A stretch of 9,222 nt of DNA. Source: an uncultured Collinsella sp. (GTDB lineage Bacteria > Actinomycetota > Coriobacteriia > Coriobacteriales > Coriobacteriaceae). Shown piece after piece: positions 1 through 6,973 of the stretch. A program made the translations under genes and the position numbers. The stretch is from positions 1 to 9,222 of the forward strand of contig CABUAL010000052.1 of NCBI GenBank assembly GCA_902489515.1, written 5' to 3'. Under the pieces are notes generated by a model that did no database searches, was not told where the DNA came from, and saw only the letters and a list, made by a program, of their open reading frames with translations. Position 1 is the first letter of the stretch, and each line of letters begins with the position of its first letter.

Positions 1-1795
<1,795 letters not shown>

Positions 1796-1800
1796 GGGGC

Positions 1801-3399
1801 TTAGTTCTCCTCTGATCCAGAAACATCCGAATGGTGCTTGGCCATGAACTGCTGCTTGAAGTCGCCGATGACGCGCAAGAGCTCAGCCTTGGTGTCATCA
1901 TCGATCTTCTTGGCGCGAACCTTGTCGAGCAGCGAGCCAAAGCCATTGTCCATGTACTCGATGAGCTCGGCACGGAAAGGCAGCACGTCGGCGATCTCCA
2001 GGTCATCCAGGAAGCCCTCGTTGCCAGCGAACAGCGTAACGATCTGCTCGCCAACCTCAAACGGCTTGTAGCGCGGCTGCTTCAGGAGCTCGGTCATGCG
2101 GGCACCATGGGTCAGCTGCTTCTGAGTAGCCTCGTCGAGGTCGGAGCCGAACTGCGTAAAGCCGGCGAGCTCCTGGTACGAAGCGAGGTCCAGACGGAGG
2201 TTGCCGGCGACCTGCTTCATAGCCTTGGTCTGCGCGTCGCCACCGACGCGGGACACGGAAATGCCCACGTCGACTGCCGGGCGCTGGCCCTGGAAGAAGA
2301 GCTCGGACTGCAGGTAGATCTGACCATCCGTAATGGAAATGACGTTGGTCGGAATGTAGGCCGAGACGTCGCCGTCCTGGGTCTCGATGATCGGCAGAGC
2401 CGTCATGGAGCCGTAACCGTTCTTCTTGGACATCTTGACTGCACGCTCGAGCAGACGAGAGTGCAGGTAGAAGATGTCGCCAGGATAGGCCTCGCGTCCG
2501 GGCGGACGATGCAGCGTCAGCGACATCTGACGGTAGGCCACAGCCTGCTTGGACAGGTCATCGTAGATGACGAGCACGTGGCCGCCGGGGTTGGTCTCGC
2601 TGGCGGGCTTGCCGTCCTCGCCGTTGTACATGAAGAACTCGCCGATAGCGGCACCGGCCATAGGCGCGATGTACTGCATAGGGGCGGAATCGGCAGCGGT
2701 GGCCGAAACGATGATGGTGTAGTCGAGCGCACCGTGCTGAGCGAGGGTCTCGCGGATGTTGGCAACCGTGGAGGCCTTCTGGCCGATGGCGACATAGATG
2801 CAGACCATGCCCTTGCCGCGCTGGTTGAGGATAGCGTCGATGGCGATGGCGGTCTTACCGGTCTTACGGTCGCCGATGATGAGCTCACGCTGACCGCGGC
2901 CGATAGGCACCATAGAGTCGATAGCGAGCAGACCGGTCTGAACCGGCTCGCACACCGGGGTACGATCGATGACGCCGGGAGCCTTGAACTCGATGGGGCG
3001 ACGGTGCGTGGCGACGATGTCACCCAAACCGTCGATGGGCTGGCCGAGCGGATTGACGACGCGGCCGAGCATGGCACGGCTCACGGGGATATCCATAATG
3101 CGGCCAGTGGTGCGGCACTCGTCGCCTTCCTTGATGGAGTCGACGGCACCAAACAGAACGGCGCCGACCTCGTCACGGTCAAGGTTCTGGGCAAGGCCGA
3201 AGACGGTCTCACCGGTATCGGAGCTCTTGAACTCCAGAAGCTCGCCTGCCATGGCGCTCTTGAGGCCGGAGACGCGCGCGATGCCGTCGCCTACCTCGTC
3301 GACCGTTGAAACCTCATGCGTATCGACCGTCGCGGAGAGGCTCGTGAGCTGCTCCTGCAGTTTCTTGGCGATATCTTGGGCATTGAGGGTTTCGGACAT
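1801..3399 (-). CDS. atpA: ATP synthase F1 subunit alpha
   Basis: Alpha is the non-catalytic nucleotide-binding subunit of the F1 hexamer. It is 532 residues, longer than the roughly 500-513 usual in the family. Visible motifs: N-terminal helix that would contact delta (1-25), beta-barrel with [11 protein letters not shown] (36-46), Walker A GDRKTGKT (176-183), Walker B VLVIYDD (275-281), the visit-loop region [16 protein letters not shown] at about 298-308 (here [12 protein letters not shown]), and the arginine finger in SVSRVGG at R384. Between the FMYNG strand and Walker B there is an extra acidic/Gly/Pro loop at about 260-273 that E. coli and mycobacterial alpha lack (recalled comparison). 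The ATG at 3397-3399 shares a base with the atpH stop and has a strong GGAGGTG Shine-Dalgarno at 3407-3413. The C-terminal tail after about 512 is polar and probably disordered. Confidence 0.98.
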   Translation of the reverse strand: MSETLNAQDIAKKLQEQLTSLSATVDTHEVSTVDEVGDGIARVSGLKSAMAGELLEFKSSDTGETVFGLAQNLDRDEVGAVLFGAVDSIKEGDECRTTGRIMDIPVSRAMLGRVVNPLGQPIDGLGDIVATHRRPIEFKAPGVIDRTPVCEPVQTGLLAIDSMVPIGRGQRELIIGDRKTGKTAIAIDAILNQRGKGMVCIYVAIGQKASTVANIRETLAQHGALDYTIIVSATAADSAPMQYIAPMAGAAIGEFFMYNGEDGKPASETNPGGHVLVIYDDLSKQAVAYRQMSLTLHRPPGREAYPGDIFYLHSRLLERAVKMSKKNGYGSMTALPIIETQDGDVSAYIPTNVISITDGQIYLQSELFFQGQRPAVDVGISVSRVGGDAQTKAMKQVAGNLRLDLASYQELAGFTQFGSDLDEATQKQLTHGARMTELLKQPRYKPFEVGEQIVTLFAGNEGFLDDLEIADVLPFRAELIEYMDNGFGSLLDKVRAKKIDDDTKAELLRVIGDFKQQFMAKHHSDVSGSEEN

Positions 3400-3875
3400 T
3401 AGGCTTCACCTCCGTACGAATTAGCAGAGTTTGCGAGGGTCTCCTGCGCGATGCGCAGCTGCGTCTTGACGGAAATGTCACGACGCTCGCCGCGGGCCTC
3501 GAGCACCAGGCCGCCCACAATAGACGGGTCGACCTGCTCGATAAGGAATACTTTGCGGCCGAAGTCCTGCTCGCATTTCTTAGTGATGGTTTGACGCAGC
3601 TCGTCGTCGAGCGGGATCGCCGTGGTGACGGTCACGCCCACTACATCCTCGTCTTCCTCGGCAACATACTTAAAGGCAGCTGCCACCTTGGGAAGAAGGT
3701 CGAGCTGGTCGCGCTTGGACATGGTGTCGAGCACGGCGATGATCTCGGGGCTGGCAGAAGCCAGGCGCTCGATCATCTCGAGGTCCTCGAACACATGGTT
3801 CTCGGCCTTGGCGGCTTCCAAAAGGGAACGCGCGTAGGTCTCGAGCACCTTGTCCTGATAGCGGCTAGTCGGCAT
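3399..3875 (-). CDS. atpH: ATP synthase subunit delta (short form)
   Basis: Delta is the peripheral-stalk cap that joins the top of F1 (alpha N-termini) to subunit b. The product is 158 residues against about 175-185 for typical delta. The start fits: [26 protein letters not shown] resembles the usual first helices. The C-terminal beta domain is recognisable as [19 protein letters not shown]... and [22 protein letters not shown] (about 115-136). The shortfall lies in the N-terminal helical bundle, where about 20-30 residues expected between the third helix and the inter-domain strand are missing; the frame is intact across this point. The ATG lies inside the end of atpF (11-base overlap) with only a weak AGG upstream, so coupling to atpF translation is likely. 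Its stop overlaps the atpA start. Confidence 0.93.
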   Translation of the reverse strand: MPTSRYQDKVLETYARSLLEAAKAENHVFEDLEMIERLASASPEIIAVLDTMSKRDQLDLLPKVAAAFKYVAEEDEDVVGVTVTTAIPLDDELRQTITKKCEQDFGRKVFLIEQVDPSIVGGLVLEARGERRDISVKTQLRIAQETLANSANSYGGEA

Positions 3876-4467
3876 TCAGGCTACCTGCTTCCTGGATGTA
3901 GCGCTCGATGAGCTTCTTCTGCTCGGCATCGTCCTCGAGTGCCTCGCCCACGATCTTGGTGGCGACGGCAACGGACAGGTCGGCGATGGAGCTCGCGGCA
4001 CCGGCGTAGATGGACTTGCGCTCGTCCTCGACGGTCGTATGGGCCTTGGCGATAATCTCCTCGGCCTCCTTGTGAGCAGCCTCGATGATACGGGCGCGCT
4101 CGGACTCGGCGTCCTTGCGGGCCTCGAGAACGATGTCGGCAGCCTGACGACGGGCGTCGGTGACGATCGAGTCGGACTCAGCGCGCTTGGCGATAGCCTC
4201 CTGCTTGGTCTTCTCGGCCTCGTCGAGGCTCTCCTCGATCTTCTTGCCGCGCTCCTCCATGGTTTTCATGATGCCCGGCAGGGCGACCTTGGCCAGCACG
4301 ATCCAGATAATCAGGAAGGCGATAAGCGCCGGGATGAACTCCGCCATCTTAGGGATGAGGATGTCCGCACCGGCAGCGCCGTCCTCAGCGAACGCGGAAA
4401 CCGGCATGAGCAGCGCGGCCGCGGACGCGGAGAGTGCGATCGCGCTCTTCTGGGATGAAAGATTCAT
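3865..4467 (-). CDS. atpF: ATP synthase Fo subunit b with apparent signal peptide
   Basis: Subunit b forms the peripheral stator stalk. In order, the 200 residues show: an N-terminal stretch with K7, a hydrophobic Ala/Leu-rich core (9-23) and a signal-peptidase-I-like AFA at 25-27; a transmembrane helix at about 44-63 (FIPALIAFLIIWIVLAKVAL); the typical LPGI/MKTMEERGKKIEESL start of the stalk at about 63-80; then a long highly charged Ala/Glu/Lys/Arg helix to about 180, as in dimeric b. Typical b subunits begin directly with the single membrane helix, so the first 27 residues are extra. The ATG at 4465-4467 has CGGAG nine bases upstream. The gene sits 15 bases after atpE and overlaps atpH by 11 bases. 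A second initiation point within the signal-like segment is possible but no internal Met with a good Shine-Dalgarno was found. Confidence 0.96.
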   Translation of the reverse strand: MNLSSQKSAIALSASAAALLMPVSAFAEDGAAGADILIPKMAEFIPALIAFLIIWIVLAKVALPGIMKTMEERGKKIEESLDEAEKTKQEAIAKRAESDSIVTDARRQAADIVLEARKDAESERARIIEAAHKEAEEIIAKAHTTVEDERKSIYAGAASSIADLSVAVATKIVGEALEDDAEQKKLIERYIQEAGSLNAD

Positions 4468-4482
4468 ACTTGACGCTCCGTG

Positions 4483-4677
4483 CTATTTAACGATCAGCGC
4501 GACAACGAAGCCGATCAGAGCCAGAGCCTCGCCGAAGGCGGAGCCCATGATGAAGACGGTGAACACGCGGCCCTGGACCTCAGGCTGACGGGCCATAGCA
4601 CCCGTAGCACCCAGAGCAGACAGGCCGATAGCAAGACCAGCGCCGATAACACCGAGACCGTAACCGATAACTCCCAC
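4483..4677 (-). CDS. atpE: ATP synthase Fo subunit c (GTG start, unusually short)
   Basis: Subunit c is the proteolipid that forms the proton-driven rotor ring. The gene starts at GTG (4675-4677); there is no ATG or other usual start upstream before an in-frame TAA eight codons away from the Shine-Dalgarno region, so 64 residues is the longest product. The first helix is Gly-rich (GYGLGVIGAGLAIGLSALG, 5-23), the polar loop has ARQPE (29-33) and the second helix carries the ion-binding Glu at E50 (GSAFGEALAL). At the positions that hold Na+ ligands in sodium-type rings (Gln in helix 1, Ser/Thr and Tyr after the Glu in helix 2) this protein has I17, A51 and I55, so proton coupling is inferred. 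Both termini are shorter than the usual 70-85 residue c subunits: the typical FANPF-like tail is replaced by VALIVK. Confidence 0.95.
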   Translation of the reverse strand: MGVIGYGLGVIGAGLAIGLSALGATGAMARQPEVQGRVFTVFIMGSAFGEALALIGFVVALIVK

Positions 4678-4801
4678 GATTCCTCCTTTGTCGTGCGTGT
4701 CTTATTTCACGCAGGATAACCTTTTTATAACTGCCGGGCTCCATGGGTACGGGCACCGGCGGTTTAACGAATTGCCTTACCTTTAAGGCACGAACGGAAG
4801 A
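4678..4801 (-). other. Structured atpB-atpE intergenic leader
   Basis: This 124-base spacer is the only large gap inside the ATP synthase operon. On the transcribed strand it begins with a 6-bp stem (TGCCTT/AAGGCA, loop of six, 4773-4790), followed by a second, GC-rich imperfect stem (GCCGG near 4761 with CCGGC near 4734), and then an A/U-rich stretch leading into the atpE Shine-Dalgarno. Neither stem is followed by a run of T, so a terminator is not supported. By analogy with the translational enhancer upstream of E. coli atpE, the region may set c-subunit stoichiometry or act as an mRNA processing/stability element; this is inference. Confidence 0.5.
4682..4687 (-). promoter_or_regulatory. 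Strong ribosome binding site of atpE
   Basis: AGGAGG sits only four bases before the GTG, in an A-rich single-stranded-looking stretch that also contains GTTATAAAAAGG further upstream. It decides the start: no other start codon is placed for this site. A strong site fits the need for many c subunits per complex. Confidence 0.8.
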
Positions 4802-5605
4802 CTACTCCTCCTCCGCGACCTCCTCTGCCTCGGAGACATACACGGCGGTAAGGACCGTGAAGACGTAAGCCTGGATGGCGCCGACCACAAGCTCGATCGC
4901 ATAGATCAGGATGAGGATGGCAAGCCAGGCCAGCGAAGGCAGGGCGCCGACGGCGTGGGCCGCGGAAACCTGCTGAAGCAGCGGCTGCATGAACATGCTC
5001 GCCATGATGGCGAACGAGCCCATGACCACGTGTCCTGCAAACATGTTGCAGAACAGACGAACGGCGAGCGTGATGAGGCGCAGGAAGGTCGAGAAGAGCT
5101 CGACGACCCACACGAGCACGTTCATCGGGAAGCTCACGCCCTGCGGGGCGAGGCTCTTGATGTAGCCGATCACGCCGTGAGCCTTGCATCCGTAGTAGAT
5201 GAAGTACACGAAGGCGAAGATGGCGAGCGCGGCGGTGGAGCCGATTGCACCGGTGCCGGGCTTCATTCCCGGGATCAGGCCGATCATGTTATTGATCAGG
5301 ATGAACAGGAAAAGCGAGCACAGGAACGGGAAGTGCTTCTTCCAGTTCTCACCCACGACACCCTTGCCGATATCGTTCTCGACGTACTCGATGATGTACT
5401 CGAAACCGTTGACGAAGAAGCCCTTGGGAACCAGGGTCTGCTTCTTCTTGAACACGGCCAGGACGATCAGGAGCACGATCGTGGAGACGATCAGCCAAAA
5501 CGAGTACTGCGTGATGCCGCAGCTCAGATCGCCCACGACAGGGGTGGAGCTGAACTCGCTGACCAGATGATTAATCTCATCAGGCAGCTTTTCAAAAATT
5601 TCCAC
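4802..5605 (-). CDS. atpB: ATP synthase Fo subunit a (GTG start)
   Basis: Subunit a holds the two proton half-channels next to the c ring. The 267-residue product starts at GTG (5603-5605); the likely Shine-Dalgarno GAAAGG overlaps the last codons of the upstream gene, three bases separating that stop from this start. Membrane helices can be seen at about 33-51, 93-112, 121-138, 160-185, 190-215 and 225-255. Family landmarks are NNMIGLIPG (105-113), the essential Arg in TLAVRLFCNMFAGH (R183, equivalent to E. coli R210), and the last-helix motif YAIELVVGAIQAYVFTVL with Glu238 and Gln245. A cytosolic acidic tail (SEAEEVAEEE) ends the protein. No deviation from the family core was seen. Confidence 0.97.
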   Translation of the reverse strand: MEIFEKLPDEINHLVSEFSSTPVVGDLSCGITQYSFWLIVSTIVLLIVLAVFKKKQTLVPKGFFVNGFEYIIEYVENDIGKGVVGENWKKHFPFLCSLFLFILINNMIGLIPGMKPGTGAIGSTAALAIFAFVYFIYYGCKAHGVIGYIKSLAPQGVSFPMNVLVWVVELFSTFLRLITLAVRLFCNMFAGHVVMGSFAIMASMFMQPLLQQVSAAHAVGALPSLAWLAILILIYAIELVVGAIQAYVFTVLTAVYVSEAEEVAEEE

Positions 5606-5608
5606 GAC

Positions 5609-5920
5609 TTACCTTTCGACCTCATGAGGATCTCGCAGCGCCTTGGCGACGCGAACCGTGCAGGCGGCCATAAAGGCCACGAAGCCGATCGCCTCGCCCA
5701 GGAGGAACATGCGAAATGCCTCTCCGAACAACACAAACACAACCAAGGTAAAGACGAGCAGGGCGATTGCCGAGACCGCCAGACTCACCATACCCTTAAG
5801 CATGTCCGCATTCTGTTTATCGTCAAGAACCGGCTTGAGCGTAAAGACAAAGGGAAGGAAGGCAATTGCGCCCGCGATGGCGCCTGCAACGATAGCGAGC
5901 AGATCGGCTATCTGAAACAT
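5609..5920 (-). CDS. Small AtpI-like membrane protein at head of atp operon
   Basis: The product is a 103-residue, strongly hydrophobic protein in the position where atpI (Unc1) is found in other atp operons. Three membrane segments are visible: about 5-28 (ADLLAIVAGAIAGAIAFLPF...), 46-66 (SLAVSAIALLVFTLVVFVLFG) and 72-93; a short basic tail (RVAKALRDPHEVER) follows. AtpI proteins usually have about 120-130 residues and four helices, and sequence similarity here is too weak for me to call the family outright. AtpI is thought to help c-ring assembly and possibly Mg2+ supply; a similar role is inferred from position only. I chose ATG 5918-5920 because GTGAGG lies six bases upstream; an in-frame GTG at 5930-5932 would add four residues but has a poorly spaced site. 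Its stop is three bases from atpB. Confidence 0.75.
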   Translation of the reverse strand: MFQIADLLAIVAGAIAGAIAFLPFVFTLKPVLDDKQNADMLKGMVSLAVSAIALLVFTLVVFVLFGEAFRMFLLGEAIGFVAFMAACTVRVAKALRDPHEVER

Positions 5921-5982
5921 TGGCGTCCTCACTTTCCTTTTTTAACGCCTCACAGAACAGTTCCCGCCAAACATTGGTGACT

Positions 5983-6010
5983 ATTGTACGAGCCAATCGC
6001 TAAAGTACAA
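5983..6010 (-). promoter_or_regulatory. Candidate sigma-70-type promoter of the atp operon
   Basis: On the minus strand a good -10 box TACAAT (5983-5988) lies 16 bases after TTGTAC (6005-6010), a -35 that keeps only the TTG of the consensus. A transcript would begin near 5976 and have a leader of about 55 bases before the AtpI-like gene. It is the best match in the AT-richer gap between the upp hairpin and the operon. The -35 overlaps one arm of a 6-bp inverted repeat (6009-6027). Confidence 0.6.
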
Positions 6011-6027
6011 CCGAAAAAGCATCGGTT
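6009..6027. repeat. Inverted repeat over the atp -35 region
   Basis: AACCGA (6009-6014) and TCGGTT (6022-6027) form a perfect 6-bp inverted repeat with a seven-base spacer. One arm touches the proposed -35 box, so a protein-binding operator is possible. It is not followed by a T run on the minus strand and is unlikely to be a terminator. Confidence 0.45.
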
Positions 6028-6082
6028 AATACGCACCTGTTCGTTTTCTTAAGACCTTCTTTATGCCGCAGGTACGGTAATA

Positions 6083-6112
6083 CGTTTTTCTCGAACCCTG
6101 CAGGGCAAAACG
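6083..6112. repeat. Nested palindrome upstream of the atp promoter
   Basis: CGTTTT (6083-6088) and AAAACG (6107-6112) flank a perfect 10-base palindrome CCCTGCAGGG (6096-6105). The two arms are not fully symmetric about the core. The element lies about 75 bases upstream of the proposed -35 and just downstream of the upp hairpin; a regulator-binding site or part of the upp 3' end are both possible. Confidence 0.4.
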
Positions 6113-6125
6113 TCCGTTAACAGGA

Positions 6126-6160
6126 GTGCGCGCGGTCGCCTTTTGTTCGACCGCGCGCAC
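6126..6160 (-). terminator. 13-bp perfect hairpin after upp (probable terminator)
   Basis: GTGCGCGCGGTCG (6126-6138) and its exact complement CGACCGCGCGCAC (6148-6160) enclose a nine-base loop, starting 43 bases after the upp stop. The stem is GC-rich and very stable. In the upp direction the sequence after the stem is TCCTGTTAACG, a poor T-tract, so this is either an atypical intrinsic terminator or a 3'-end stabilising structure that works with Rho. It separates upp from the atp promoter region. Confidence 0.7.
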
Positions 6161-6202
6161 CGTTTCTTCGTATTTGCAGCCGCGGCCGTCTTAGCCCAGC
6201 GA

Positions 6203-6850
6203 CTAGAGCGTGCCGAAGATGCGGTCGCCGGCGTCGCCGAGGCCGGGAACGATGTAGGCGGCCTCGTTGAGATGGTCGTCGATGGCGCACGTATAAATAT
6301 GTACGTCGGGGTCCTTTTCGGTCAGTGACTTGAGGCCCTCGGGCGCGGCGACGATGCACAGCATGCGGATATCCTTGACACCGCGCTCGCGCAGGTAGCT
6401 GATGGCCATCTCGGCCGAACCGCCCGTGGCGAGCATGGGGTCGACGACCAGGCAGATGCGCTGGTCGATATCCTTGGGCATCTTGCAGTAATACTCGTGC
6501 GGCTCGTGGGTGACCTCGTCGCGCTCCATGCCGATGTGGCCCACGCGAGCGGAGGGCACCAGGTCGAGGATACCGTCGACCATGCCAAGGCCCGCACGCA
6601 GGATGGGCACGATGGCGAGTTTCTTGCCGGCAAGCTGTTTGAACGTGGCAGTAGTGATGGGGGTCTCGACCTCGACGTCTTCCATAGGCAGGTCGCGCAT
6701 GGCCTCGTAGCCGTCAAAAAGCGCGAGTTCGCGCACGAGCTGACGGAACTGGTTGGTGCCGGTGTTTTTGTCGCGCAGGATCGACAGCTTGTGCTGGACG
6801 AGCGGATGATCGACAAGCGTCACACGGGACGCATCGTAGGTGACGGTCAT
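6203..6850 (-). CDS. upp: Uracil phosphoribosyltransferase
   Basis: This cytoplasmic salvage enzyme converts uracil and PRPP to UMP and pyrophosphate. The product is 215 residues, close to the usual 208-210. Family landmarks: [17 protein letters not shown] near the N-terminus (15-31), [13 protein letters not shown] (81-93), the PRPP loop [11 protein letters not shown] (136-146) and the uracil-binding [12 protein letters not shown] (199-210). I chose the ATG at 6848-6850 because it gives the family's usual N-terminus and has AAAGGGG about ten bases upstream; an upstream TTG that would add 20 residues lies inside a hairpin and gives an unusual sequence. A structured leader precedes the gene and a strong hairpin follows it, so it may be its own unit or the last gene of the sua5-glpK-upp unit. 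upp next to the atp operon is also seen in Bacillus. Confidence 0.98.
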   Translation of the reverse strand: MTVTYDASRVTLVDHPLVQHKLSILRDKNTGTNQFRQLVRELALFDGYEAMRDLPMEDVEVETPITTATFKQLAGKKLAIVPILRAGLGMVDGILDLVPSARVGHIGMERDEVTHEPHEYYCKMPKDIDQRICLVVDPMLATGGSAEMAISYLRERGVKDIRMLCIVAAPEGLKSLTEKDPDVHIYTCAIDDHLNEAAYIVPGLGDAGDRIFGTL

Positions 6851-6885
6851 GGGTTGATTGCCCCTTTCGTTGCAGCCGCAAAACG

Positions 6886-6927
6886 GCCTTGCTGACAAGG
6901 CGCGCAGCAATGTTGCCGCCGCACGCC
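6886..6927 (-). promoter_or_regulatory. Overlapping hairpins in the upp leader (possible attenuator)
   Basis: On the transcribed strand, arm GGCGTGCGGC (6918-6927) can pair with GCTGCGCGCC (6899-6908), a 10-bp stem with two G-U pairs and a nine-base loop. The last three bases of that second arm (6899-6901) are also the first three of GCCTTG (6896-6901), which pairs perfectly with CAAGGC (6886-6891) over a TCAG loop and is followed by CGTTTTG. The two structures exclude each other, as in an antiterminator/terminator pair. The T run is only four long, so this may instead be a weak glpK terminator. No convincing promoter was found between glpK and upp; the best is a weak TCGATA/TATGCA pair at 6929-6957. 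Confidence 0.4.
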
Positions 6928-6973
6928 ATGCATAAGTTTAGCGGTTTGTTGTATCGAGCAGCCCATCGCAGCC

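Noticed and set aside
1831..3309. 492-residue open frame on the plus strand opposite atpA
   Set aside because: It mirrors the high-GC third-position bias of atpA, has no family motifs and is rich in Leu/Val/Asp/Gly as expected for an antisense shadow.
4483..4677. Sodium-coupled c ring
   Set aside because: The Gln and Ser/Thr/Tyr ligand positions are hydrophobic here, so only the carboxylate of the Na+ site is present.
5921..5932. GTG start four codons upstream for the AtpI-like gene
   Set aside because: Its only purine-rich site is three bases away, whereas the downstream ATG has GTGAGG at good spacing.
4955..5980. 341-residue plus-strand open frame across atpB and the AtpI-like gene
   Set aside because: Composition is highly charged and repetitive, it spans two real minus-strand membrane-protein genes and has no recognisable domain.
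6851..6910. TTG-initiated 20-residue N-terminal extension of upp
   Set aside because: The TTG lies inside the leader hairpins, has no ribosome site, and the ATG at 6848-6850 gives the usual family N-terminus.
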